Shown one piece after another: positions 10,754-22,275 of a stretch of 64,000 nt of DNA (positions are counted from its first letter, which is position 1; every line of letters starts with the position of its first letter). The position numbers were made by a program, and so were the translations under genes. Source of the stretch: Pelodera strongyloides. Taxonomy: Eukaryota; Nematoda; Chromadorea; Rhabditida; Rhabditidae. Where the stretch lies: assembly GCA_036852015.1 (NCBI GenBank), contig JAANDG010000080.1:1-64000 (forward strand). Reading direction: 5' to 3'. The notes beneath the pieces were generated by a model. That model had not been told where the DNA came from, ran no database searches, and was given only the letters and a program-made list of their open reading frames with translations.

Positions 10754-12371
10754 GCCTGAAAGAATTGCTTAATCTTAATCTCAATATTCGTTCTTGCTTG
10801 CTGTATGCTGTATTGCCGTATCATCTTGAATCTATACATCAGTGCCTACTAGATTGGTTACATCTGTGTTTAGAAAACATACATCCATAAAAGCATATCA
10901 CCGCGTTGCGGAATTACGGGACTGAATTAGTTTAATTTATAGAATTTTCCGTGAGCCCAGTATATTTCTGTAATCGAATAGTTACTAGAGTTCGATCATT
11001 GTTGAAGGGGCAGCCACATGAAAAATCTCTTTATCATAACTTGAAGAACTTTTGTATTTTGAGTTAATTTTGGTAATGTATTTCGGGATGCTTACAGCTT
11101 ACGCCAACTTGTAATTAGCATAATTAACAAATCCGTGCGCTACCGTTCATTAGCGTAATTTAAAAAGCTACCGTGCACGGGCTTAATATTAATAAGGGTT
11201 TACGTCTGAGGCTTTTAAATCCCCTACTTTTATCCGTATATCTCTTTCCATGATGATATGCCAGTCAGGGGGTTGAGCCGTAATTTTGCTGAAAATAGTA
11301 ATTCATTAAAGCGGATGACTTTAGAATTCAGAGAGATAGAGAGAGATAGAAAGAAAAGAGAGACGATATAAAAAATAAACATAGGTCGTAAATGAAATTG
11401 TACTAGTTTCCTAATACGGGTCATTACAGTGGAGACTTACAGTAATAAACTACTTGCTGTAAACTGTATTCTTTATTTAATTAAACTTGTGTGTAGTCGC
11501 AAATAAATCATTGACAGAATCGTTAATTTCTAAGAATAGCTCATATGAACAGTTTTCTAAAATCAGTAATAAGTACGAACATTATTTTATAGTAAGTGTC
11601 ATAATAAAAAAGAGTGTATAATTATTACGATCAGCTGTTGAAACCGATTTCATTTTTTTTATTCTCACTGAACGAACGACGGATGGGTGACCCTTGTTGA
11701 TGGTGCTTATGTTAGTGACAGAAAGTGGACATATTAAGATTGATGGGATGTCTTAGAGCTTAGAGTGTGAAGCATTGGCTCATTGAAACTCTAACCAATA
11801 TTTGTACTACTTAACAAAAGATTGTATTTCCATAACTTGTGTTAGTAAAAAACTTCGCGGTCGTAAGTCGAGTTACAGGACAGGCATAGAACTACTCATA
11901 GCTCATAGCTGTGAAAAACCGCACAGCGAAATACAATATATGATACGAAAGCCGGATAATTAAGATAGTTACGACGTTTTTTACGTGGACCTGAACCTTT
12001 AAACTTTTACTTTTCACGTTGGTAAAACGGAAAGAAGGAAACAAAATTGTCCCTTGAAATGGCGTGGCACAGCCCCGCCCCTCTGCTTTTGGTCTCTAGG
12101 CCCTAAGAGAGAGCTTAAAGGGTAGTTGTTCTCTTAAGCCCCCGGAAGAATTGAACTGATGTAACTCTTGAAATAAATCATCAACATCACGTTTTAAGAG
12201 ATCCATTTATTTACAAACACATGGTTCAATCTTAGAAACCAGCAAAAATAAATACAAATAAGTAGATAATTTAGAGCTTATCACGGTCTAGGAAGGATGC
12301 AGTGTGAATTCAAAAGTTCTACGCTCATTCAACATTTCACGCTGAAAGAATCTTCCCCCTATCTTACTATT

Positions 12372-12555
12372 CTTAAAGCGAAATACCGGCCGCTTTTTGA
12401 AGCGCATCGTGGAGAGCTGAATTCTTACGTATTTATGCAACTTGCTCTAATTTAGCTCGATTTTTTATTATAGTTTATATTCATTTGCATAAGTTGCATA
12501 AGAATGCTGATACACTCGATGCGTTTCGAAAACCGGCCGGTCTTTCGTCTTTCGC
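12372..12555. mobile_element. MITE-like foldback element, family 1
   Basis: Starts TTAAAGCGAAATACCGGCC and ends near a degenerate CCGGCCGGTCTTTCGTC. The interior has the same ATTTGCATAAG words as the 9361 copy. The right terminus has decayed. Confidence 0.75.
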
Positions 12556-12832
12556 GATGCCGAATCCTTGAGTTGTAAGTTGTATAATACTATATAGTCT
12601 ACTATAGTACTCAAATGCACACTGCCAACATGACCGTGAGAAACTCAAAAGTGTTCCTAAAGAAAGACAATTTAAGAGTGAATTTCACTCCAAATACAAA
12701 CGGATTATATTGCCGAATCCTGGAGTCCGCAACACTTTGATGACACTGAGAATAAAGAATTAGGGGTTAGTGGAATAGATTATGGGAACTACAGGAACTA
12801 CTAACTAAAGGGAATTACGTACACCGAAGAAC

Positions 12833-13004
12833 TTTAAAGCGAAATGCTAGCCTCTTTGGAAAATTTGCATATGATAAGCAAATCCTATGTATCCTATGCT
12901 AATTTTGTACGATTGCCGTGGACGATCGTACAAAATTAGCATAGGATACATAGGATTTGCTTATCATATGCAAATTTTCCAAAGGGGCTAGCATTTCGCT
13001 TTAA
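12833..13004. mobile_element. near-perfect 172-bp palindrome, family 2 foldback element
   Basis: Two arms of about 79 bases are almost exact reverse complements around a short asymmetric loop (ATTGCCGTGGACG). The ends are TTTAAAGCGAAATGCTAGCC and its complement. It shares the outer GCGAAAT terminus with family 1 but the rest differs. Another copy lies at 52334-52506. Confidence 0.9.
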
Positions 13005-13289
13005 GGACAAGGACTTTACACACAGTGTTGAACGTAAATGACAGGGCTAAAACTACGAGCTAATTGGTTAAAAAAATAACAAATCATTCAATTATTCCAA
13101 TCATCAAGTATAGCGGATCCAATAAAAAACTGTAATACGTCTGCTGGGTACGGTTGATATGTTAACTACGGTAATTATGCAAATTAGGCAAGTATGCTAA
13201 TGCAGCATGGCTGGTAATGGTAGCGGCCGAAATTTGAATCACCTGCCTTATGGCTTTTCTTCCCATTACGGTAACCGTTAGAATTAACA

Positions 13290-13430
13290 GTGGCCGTATG
13301 CACGAACGCGCCGGGAGGCTCCCAGCTTCCCAGTGGGAGGTGAGAGAAATAGACGGATCACACGAAATGGAGAAGCGCAGAGCCAAATTCTCCCACCCAG
13401 GGAGGTCCCGCTGTTCGTGCATACGGCCAC
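13290..13430. repeat. inverted repeat with 18-bp perfect arms
   Basis: GTGGCCGTATGCACGAAC at 13290-13307 is repeated in reverse complement at 13413-13430. Between them is GC-richer sequence with secondary short inverted repeats (GGGAGGCTCCC). It resembles a short non-autonomous element but only one copy was noticed. Confidence 0.6.
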
Positions 13431-13866
13431 AGAAAGACCCATATTTGGGATACAAGTTGAAAGGCCGGAATCTCAAAGTGGAACATTGCATACAATGGAA
13501 AGCACTTGTAAATGGGTAAATGAAAGAGGAACCATTGATGCATTGATCGCGTAAGTGTTTTTTTTGCGGATATGCCTGACTTTCGAAGATACATCGTGAC
13601 TCGTGACTATGGTATATATTATACATTGATTTTCCAAGAGTCTTAAAACGTCCGAAAGCCGAAAGATTGGTAAAGTATTATGCTAGAAGTTAGAAAAATG
13701 TAGGAAATAACTACGGGTCCAATATACGATGTGCTCAATTCAATCAGTTGCATACAACTTAAAAGTTTGGCTGCTTACAAAGCCAGGAATTCAGCATAAC
13801 TAGTTTTCCTTGGACCTGGTCCCTAATTTCCAAGGGTGAAACGTGAAATGGTGAAACACCGTGTCT

Positions 13867-16800
13867 CTATCCTCCTCTAGCCTGGTTGGCTAGGTTGCTG
13901 GCAGTCTGGAAAAGGGAGCCTAGTCCGCCCAAGATACCACCACCGCCACCCTTGCGCTTGAAGTCCACAGCTTCTTCCTGAAAGGCAGCAACGTTTAGTA
14001 TGAAACTTTTATTTAGAACTATAAATGTTTACTGTGGCAAGCGATGTAAGAAGTAGTACTGTAAAATCACTAACCTGGAATCGTTCTTCTTGCAGTTTTT
14101 CAAACTTGGCACACTTTTTATCCTTGAAGATATTGGGAATCTGAAGGAAAACTTTTCTAATACATGTTCTTTTTATACTATATTTTTTTTTCTAGCACTA
14201 AAGGAGAACAGTGTGCTTTTGGTTTATGTTTTGTAGTGGAATCAAGTAAATAAGATTTCCGCGATCCTGACCCGGCTACGATTTCATACATTTGAGGACA
14301 ATCTAAACATTAAGCGAAATACCGGCCGGTTTTTGAAACACATCGAGTACACCGGTATTCTTATGCAGCTTATGCAAACGAGCATAAATTAGAATAAAAA
14401 ATCGAACTAAATTCGAGCAACTTAGCATAAACACGTAATAATTCAATTGTCCACGATGTGTTTCAAGAACCGGTCATATTTCGCTTTAAATAGCTTTAAA
14501 CATCGAAGTCTAATGTTATGCAAGATAAAATCTTCACAAAAAACACTCACATCGTTGGCAGTTGTAGCCGCTTCGAATAATAAGTTAGTCTTCACTTTAG
14601 CGCCCTCAATTTCGTAGTCGACAACTAAAAATTTTCGCATTAATTATAATAATAAAATGTTTTTATTCTTACTGTAAACAAGATTTTATGCAGTGTCGTA
14701 AATTTTGTTGTAAATAGTAAATTTGCATTGCCATATAAAGTGTTAGTTTAGTGGCTCTTCAGATCAGGACGCTCATGAGCCCAGGCCTAGAGGATAGCCA
14801 ATAAAGTTTTTTTTTCAAATAATTAATAACTAACCTCCATGTTGGCAGGCCAGAAGCCTGTCAGGGTCCCGCTTGCTCACCCAGTACTCCAATAATTCAG
14901 AATTAGTCGGGGTGTAGCTGCCTTGCTGGAATCGAAAGAAAATACTACTTACATTAGCAGTTGTACATTTGACACACGCTGTATTTTAGCGTTCCGCCTA
15001 ATCATGTTGAGGAAGGTACTGATCAATAATCATTACTAATTTAATCAATAAGTTAATAAGTAATCAATGACTCACAGCCAAGCTGTTCGCCGCCAACCAT
15101 TCCGCAATGATTGCCAACTTGAACGCTTTTCCAAGGAGAGGGTTGTCGATTTGCGAGAAGAATTCCTTTTCGAGCTGAACAAGGTTTTGTCTATAAATTA
15201 CAATGACTCCCAAAATTGATCTGAAGAAAAGTCGAAGCCCGAAATCTCATACATACGCCAACAAGAACTCTTCCCCTAATTGTAGCGGTCAGAAGTCTCT
15301 TTCCGTGCTTAATGCCTAAAGTACACTGTAGACATTGGTTCAAAGATACGTGTTCATGTTTATGTTCGTTTTGTTTAATTGGCTTCAATAGTTATACCTC
15401 TGGTCTGTTTGGTCCTCTCTCGTAGAATTTCATCCATACATCGACTGCACCCTGTTTCTGCCAGTAGTCCTTTTGCCAAACCGATCTGAATTATGTGAAT
15501 CATTTAGCAAATAGAAATAATTAAATAAATAAATATGTTTGCAATTCAAGGTGTTCAAAGTTTACTTTACAACTAGCACTTCACATATGCTAGGGAGATT
15601 GTCCTTCACTGGCACTGGCAAATTCTAATTTATGTCTATTTTTTCTATAAAGTCTACTTTGTTTGCGTGCGACTTTGAGATTAGTCTCCATCGTCTCTCC
15701 TTCATACACTGTTGATTAATAGCCATGCAATTGGTGTTTTTGTATCGCGCAATTTTGACTTGTACCTTCGCAAAAAATGGTTGACAGAAAAGCCTTCTCA
15801 GAAACGGGATGAATTATATTGTCTGACGTGGCCCTATAATATCCTCATCCTATAGAAATCCTCAAGGTATCCTCAACAAACCCACTTTGTAAATGTAGAG
15901 CACATTGTAAAATTGGGATCTTCCGGTGGTGGGCATAGTTTTGCCGTGAGTCGGTAAGTTCTCTCTCCGGTGGCACGACACAGATTTCCGTCGGCATTCT
16001 CGAGCAACTTGAGCTTTCTGAAATAGTAAGAAACTTCGAAGTTTATGTTCTATCGTGACGCTAATCTAAGGTATATCCAGATATAGCAAAAAGGTAACAA
16101 AAAAGAAAGCGACTGAAAGAAACTAGAGTATTGGAAGCGCAGAATATCTACATAAACCATATGCCTAAATAATAATAATAAAGTACAATATACGCTAATA
16201 TATCTAACTATCTAAGAACCACTAAGGGATACATTACCTTGAGGTCTAATACACACACACTAATATTAGACAATTAGACTACGTGCAAACGTACAGTGCC
16301 TAAAACCACTCAAATATACAGTACCTTGAGGGTTTACACCAATCACAGTAATAACATTCCCGTCCACAAGTTGCTACGTCCATGCATCGTAGTTTACCAA
16401 TAGGCTGGATGGACACATCGAGTTTCATGGCGAGTTTGTTGATATGAATGCCTAAATTGAGGGTATGTCCCATAGAAAACACATACGTTGATTTTTCTTG
16501 TTTTGCTAATATTTTTATTTTTTTTTACTCGCTATTTTTGCTCGAGGTATTTTGCTCGCCATGATACACCTTTTATTTTCAACAAAAAAAAAACGCGTAT
16601 TTCTGCTGATAAATAAATAAATAAATAATAAAATAATAAGTAATAGAAACAAGTTTCTACCTGGTGGCAGGGTGACATCAATGCTCATGTCAAAACAATC
16701 GGGCCATGTGAGGTGCACAGTCTTGTCGGACTGGATAGAGAAGGAAAATGATTTATTTATAAAGAAATAAATTCTCCAAATTTCTTTTGATTATCAAGTT

Positions 16801-19800
16801 TTTCACTGACGTTAATTTTTGACCGATACATATTCATTTGCAATGTATTTTAGGAGCCAGCGAGAGAGAGAGAGAGAGAGAGAGATGAAAAGACGTCGAT
16901 CAAAACGTCAAGAAGCTAGGAAACGTCAAAACGGAATACATGGAGCACATAGACATACATGGAGAACAGTTGGCCAGCCAGAAATAGAGAATTATCTAGT
17001 AATTATGTGCAAAAAACTCACATCTCTGGTCGACGGATGACTGAATTGTGGGTTGGCCAATTTGATAGGTTGTGAACATTCGTGACCGGACACTTCCTGA
17101 AGGAGTACTGTACTGATCATTTAAAGCGACATAACGGCCGGTTTTTGAAACGCATTATGAACAACTGCATTCCTATGTATTTATAGTAAATGAGCTCGAA
17201 TTGCGCTCCATTTTTTATTCGAATCATACTAATTTGCATATCATGCAGTTATCGAAAACCGGCTGTTATACGCCGTTATACCGCTTTAATCGATTAATAT
17301 TTATCGCTATGTCAACGTTCCTTGATACTTGGCTGGTCTGCGCCTGTCATTAGAAGGGAAGGTAACTTATTGACGACAAGTTATGGATTTTCCCCGAACG
17401 TGAGATAGCTGACTGTTCGATATGCTAAATATTTACAGTAGCTATGCTAACTAATTTTTAATCCAAATTAGCTAACATACCTTGCAGCAAGGGGCGGTAC
17501 GAGCGTCCTTGAGCCGTGCAATGAAAAGATTCTTGCTGATAACGGCCTAAATTTATAATAAGTTATGGACCTAAGCTAAGAAGAACCGTCAACTCATTAA
17601 AATGTTTATAGACAAAGCTGAGACTGTCCTTCAGGGCGAAGAGTTTTACTGTAACATATCTCATCTAGAATCTCTATTCCAATAATAATCCATTACCAGT
17701 ATGATGCACTAAAAACAATTCTTTGCTCAATATCAACAAGAGCAACTAACTTTAGATTTACAAGAATCGGACTCATGGAAAAGTTGAACGAATACAACAA
17801 AACCGAATGAACTTACAATTAGTGACTAGTCCAAAGAAAACAGCGAGAGCTAACAAAGTGAAATACATAACAAAAAGTCTAAACCGAACCTCGTAGCTCC
17901 TCGGTCCAGTCTGTTTGACGGAACCAGTTCCGATAGGCACGTCCTTGTCGTTGTAAACCACAGTGTTACCGTTCTTATCAGCGACGACCTTGCCGACCGA
18001 CTGGCCGCGCGCGTCGTAACACTGAGAAACACCCGGGGTTTCAGCTGGAAATGGAGGATTTTGAAAGTTAAAGCAGTATTGTACCTACTTTGGGAAATGT
18101 GCATATGATTCGTATATCCTATGTATTCTATGTGAATTTGGTGCCGGAAGCTTGCCCGATGGGCACCAATTAGAACAGAACATAACAGAGTTCTATGTAG
18201 AACTGTCATGGCTGAAACACACTATATTTCTTTAGTTGTCTGCTCCACTTGTGCAATTGCTTCCAATAGTTGCTGTTGAGCATTTTCTTCCGTAGCCATC
18301 CAAATTTTCCGCCAATTTATTATCATGAGAAAGTTTGGATTGCCCGGGGCAGGACGCGAACTGACAAGCCTAACAATAAGCCTAAGCCTAAACATATACA
18401 CGGCTCGACACATGACAATATTACCGCCGCATGTTATTATATTATTCCAAACTCACCAGTACAATGATACTTCTCATTCCTTCTTCCGAATAGCGATTGC
18501 GCGAATTCTGAACCTGCAGGTCCTATATCATGGGCGGAGAGTGTGGCATCGGTCTTCTTGCCAGATTGAGCTATCGTATACTCGTAGGTGCCATGCTTAC
18601 CGTTCTCCTGAAATGTTAGCAATATAGCATGTGGCTCCTTCTCAATTATAACACTGTTGAATTTTAATAAATATCGTAGAATTCTAGCTACCAGGCTGTT
18701 GTTTTTTGGCAAATAGGCCGTCATGTATGTATTCGTATAGCTTACAGTATAGCAGAATTTCAGTTTATTGATTTCCTCGTGAGCCTGAACTTTAATGATG
18801 CGTACGGTAGTTTGATTTGCTTACCTTATCCTTGAACCCAAGTGTACCCTGTCCCGTATGATTGTCCTGAGCATCCGGATTTAGGTTGAAATTGAAGCGA
18901 TCGTTCTTTGCTTCGAGTTCCGTTTGCTGAAATTTATGATGTTAATAGTTAATTGGCCGCCAATAAAAGGTTATCTTTTGGCGCGTGTTGTTGGTTCGCT
19001 TTGCATTTGTATACCACGTTTCCGACGCATTTACTCGTTCAAAAAAAAAAAAACATTCAACATTCAAAAGCGTTTTTTTAAAGCCACGGTAATGTTAGCA
19101 AGTTACACATATTTAATATATTTTTGTTCTTTTCTATCCTCAATTTTTGTTATCCTTGCAAGACATGCATATTTTGCTTTCCTCCCTTTTCTATTCGTAT
19201 TTTTTAAATATAAATACGTACCTTGATATCCTTCAAGTCACCCTTGGCAATGGTGTCCAATTCGTATTTTCCATCCGCTTTCAACAAAGCATGATGGCCC
19301 TCGCCATCGTCTTTAGTGCGAAGTTGGGCCCTATAAGAGTAGGATAATTATAAGTACAATTGACAATTAGAGAGCTAATTGGTCATCTACTGTCATCAAG
19401 CATAACCCAGGCGCATACAGTATTTATTTATAAAAATGGAAACGAGTTTCCGGCACACGTTTCACAAATCACGTGTTCCGCATTAAACGAATACGTTGGA
19501 AAGCGACCTGGAAGATGAGAACAAAATACGTGAATTAAGAAAAGAGAACATTAAACTCTTACTTATGTCCCTCAACTGTGGCAATTCCTCCCTTATCTCC
19601 AATCTTTTGCACTTGGGCACGGTGGCCATCGGAAGTTTCTGCGGCCGCAACATTGCCCGAAGCAGAAGCAACAAGATCCTTGTTGGTGTTCAGCAGCTGC
19701 ACGATCGCGCGCTCCTTGTTTGAAGCGTCCAGACTTACCTAAAGCGGCTCTATTTACTTATAATAGATTCCTAAACATGGTCCCCTACGATATTTTTATT

Positions 19801-20639
19801 GTATCCGCGATACATATTGTCCTTAGGACAATTATCAGAAACTGAATGTTTTTTGACAAAAAAAATCTAGAAATTATTGTCGCCACAAGAAGACAAGAAA
19901 TCGCGGTCTTTTGTTTAGTTTCCGCGGGAAATCACATAACTCTGTGAAAAACCTGGGTATTAGCCTAAGCCTAAGCCTAAGCACCTACCCTCTGCACTTC
20001 TCTCTGTTTCTTGTCCAGCCAGCTGGTGTCGACATCAATATGCTTTCGCTCTTCATTGACCGCCACGTGATTTGGGCGAAGTTGTTGCGAGATAACCAGC
20101 TGAGAAAAGCAGAAATTGAATATTTAAAGGGATATAACAGCCAATTTTTGAAACATATCATGGTCAAATGCGTTCCCATATCGTTGTGCGTAAATTAAAA
20201 TATTACAAAAAAATCGCGCAATCCCACGCAGTTATATGGGAATACAGTCTCCAGAATACGTTTCAAAACATGCTGTTATACCGAACTCAATACCAATAAT
20301 TTTATTTCTAGGCATAGCCATACACTTGCCAGCTGATACGTGAGTACCGATAAAAGCATATGTTCGGAATACCCTGGTGAACTATTTGAACCTATAATAA
20401 GTTAGTTAGGGGGGATTTTAGGCTGCAGAAAATGGTAACACTGTTTTGTAAATTAGAGACTTAAAGATATTATTTAGGAAAAAATAGCTCACTTGTACTA
20501 ATGCGAGTAATATCGGGGATATAAGCCCCGGGGCGCCGCGCATCCTCATAGAGCGGATAGCGAACTGGGTCGACAGCGGGAGATAGAGGGAGAGAACCGC
20601 TGACTACTGCCGGGGAGACACTGCCCCCGGGCGAACAGT
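13867..20639 (-). CDS. unrecognised 19-exon gene, about 663 residues, next to perlecan
   Basis: Exons from 5' to 3': 20493-20639, 20348-20391, 19989-20099, 19563-19738, 19222-19330, 18825-18926, 18457-18607, 17890-18044, 17481-17546, 17022-17096, 16661-16730, 16325-16451, 15886-16017, 15398-15485, 15076-15174, 14835-14925, 14551-14624, 14075-14140, 13867-13977. All junction phases agree; no start codon or signal peptide was found, so the 5' end is open. The first half is charged and rich in D, G, K and N, with loosely repeating segments (GTYEYTIAQSGKKTDATLS). The middle is cysteine-rich (CGRECYYCDWC; CPPPEDPNFTMC), suggesting an extracellular protein. Then comes an aromatic and helical part (FKLAIIAEWLAANSLA) and a Gly-rich end (KGGGGGILGGLGSLFQ). 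I do not recognise the family. It is downstream of, and in the same direction as, perlecan. Confidence 0.72.
14310..14489. mobile_element. MITE-like foldback element, family 1, in an intron
   Basis: Starts TTAAGCGAAATACCGGCCGG and ends CGGTCATATTTCGCTTTAA. It sits in the intron between exons 14075-14140 and 14551-14624 of the unrecognised gene, ending about 60 bases from the latter. Confidence 0.8.
16858..16885. repeat. (GA)n microsatellite
   Basis: An uninterrupted run of about 13 GA units inside an intron of the unrecognised minus-strand gene. Confidence 0.9.
17121..17289. mobile_element. MITE-like foldback element, family 1
   Basis: Starts TTTAAAGCGACATAACGGCC; the right end is a decayed CGTTATACCGCTTTAA. 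It lies in an intron of the unrecognised gene. Confidence 0.7.
18078..18172. repeat. decayed family 2 palindrome fragment
   Basis: GCATATGATTCGTATATCCT and following bases match, imperfectly, the inner part of the 12833-13004 palindrome, including the move into a GGTGCC...GGGCACC stem. Terminal sequences are missing. Confidence 0.5.
19961..19984. repeat. TTAGGC-type telomere repeat, four units
   Basis: GCCTAAGCCTAAGCCTAAGC just beside the splice donor of exon 19989-20099. Shorter clusters lie at 18371-18392, 27254-27293 and 41608-41622. Confidence 0.8.
20122..20285. mobile_element. strongly decayed family 1 foldback element
   Basis: TTAAAGGGATATAACAGCC at the left and CATGCTGTTATACC at the right retain the family 1 layout (terminus, TTTTTGAAAC block, AT-rich centre). 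It lies in the intron between exons 19989-20099 and 20348-20391. Confidence 0.5.
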
Positions 20640-22275
20640 CTTAGAACGCAGCAGTGCTTTCGATTCTCTCTCTCTCTCCCTCTCGCTCTCTCGCTCTCTC
20701 TCTCCAAGTTACCAAAACAGGTTCCTCGCTTTGCGCACTAGTGAATCAGCAGCAACTTTCACCCCTGAGGAAATTCGGCGTGTCCTCCTCGCATAAAACA
20801 CGAAAGGATTCGGTGGAACGGATCACAATATGTGACTCCTTTGTGTCTACCTCTTTAAATTTTCTATCTCAGCTTGCTCGCTCTCTGTATTCCGTTAGCA
20901 CCTCCACTCTCTCTCTTCTCCACGTCTCTCTCTATCTCTCTCTCACCCTCGCTCTCTCTCTCTTTCTCTGTCATTCTCCTCGAGCTCAACCTCTCGTTCT
21001 TTTTTTTGCTTGGGATCACAAAGATTACTGTTCTTCTCCTCAAAAATTGTTCTGCCATATATATCATAGTCTGTTAAGGTCTCTACTCAACACTCAAATC
21101 TGTAAATATTTTCTGGCGAAAGGTTTATCACTCTAAAAAGAACTTATTAGATGCAGTCTTTATAGGAGGATAACTAACATTGTCAGTGACGTCATCTGTT
21201 TAGCGTGAGTCACATACAACAGGTCGGCATAAAATCTTACAAAAAGATGCTTGCCACTGTGATAACTTACCTTCTTTGGTAGGCGGAGAGAGAGAAGAGA
21301 GAGAGAGAGAGAGAAGGAGAGAGGGAAAGACAGACAGATACAAAAAGGGAAAGAGATAAGAACATTTAGAGGTTATGACCTTCACTTTCCTTCCAAGGAA
21401 GGGTTTGGCTGGCAGATGACCTTTCAGGAAATTCTTCTTCTTGTTTGGACAAAACAACTTATTGTATTTGACTTGTTTCGCATTTCCTTCGCATTCCAAA
21501 TCACTCTGTAATTGGTTAATCGGTAGTGATAGTTATTGGCCAAGAGCGCGGAAATCACTAGGTTTGGTATTCCAAATATTTTACTCCTGCCAATTTGGGT
21601 GCATATTTCAGACGGCATCGTGGCTCCTGGTACCTCTACATTTTCCCGCGTGCGTGACCCTTTAAAGGGGTGCAGTTCTTCGTTTACATAATAATATGCA
21701 AAGCGGTTGATTTGAGACGACTCCCTCCCTTTTAAGGAACACTCATCTAAAATGCACAATGTTTTGCCGAGTGCACTGAGCGCCTAGTTTATGGTTACAT
21801 CTAATCGAATCCAAAACCTTGCACATCAATGAGCAATTGTCACTAATTGCTTCCACTTGAGTAGTCTGATGAACTAGCTTACGATAGGGAAATAATTAAG
21901 CAATTGCTCACTCTACCGTATGCCATTCCTAGCACTCCTAGCAGTGCGATGTTGAGACATCCAGGTTTACTCGAATGTCGCTCGTGTCAGCTAAATTTTT
22001 CTAAATTTTGGATAATACTAAATTCAAAGATTTTTTTGTGAAATCGGAAACTGGACAAAACAATGGGGGCTCGTTTCAACTTTTCTGCCTCTAATACAGG
22101 TCAGGTGCACACACAAACACACAAAACACTTAAAAAAAGGAATAGAATGCACTAAAATTGCACTAATATAAATAGGACACCAAAACAAGTGAATAAATAA
22201 ATTTATTAAAGTGTTTGTTTCCTTTTAAGTGGAAGTCGGGCAGTGTTGTGTGGAGTGTATGCGAAGTGCGTTGTT
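20640..22275. other. stretch between two minus-strand genes, microsatellite-rich
   Basis: Holds TC-rich tracts (20656-20704, 20905-20972) and a GA tract (21284-21325), and the perlecan 3' UTR at its right end. The first exon and promoter of the unrecognised gene may be here but no start codon with a matching donor could be supported. A 160-codon plus-strand open frame (20654-21136) is largely made by the TC repeats. Confidence 0.5.
22202..22207 (-). promoter_or_regulatory. AATAAA poly(A) signal of perlecan
   Basis: Read on the minus strand, AATAAA occurs about 70 bases after the perlecan stop codon, a plausible 3' end signal for the longest isoform. Confidence 0.6.

Larger units (their letters stand above)
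10754..13866. other. intergenic stretch rich in inverted repeats, no gene seen
   Basis: Contains one family 1 element (12372-12555), one near-perfect long palindrome (12833-13004) and one unrelated inverted repeat (13290-13430). Open frames here are short or overlap the inverted repeats and lack splice or codon support. Confidence 0.55.

Noticed and set aside
13162..13626. A 154-codon minus-strand open frame
   Set aside because: It spans the 13290-13430 inverted repeat, has no recognisable domain and no splice or start context. It is likely chance.
20654..21136. A 160-codon plus-strand open frame rich in Ser and Leu
   Set aside because: Most of it translates TC microsatellites, which stay open in several frames. 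No domain is visible.
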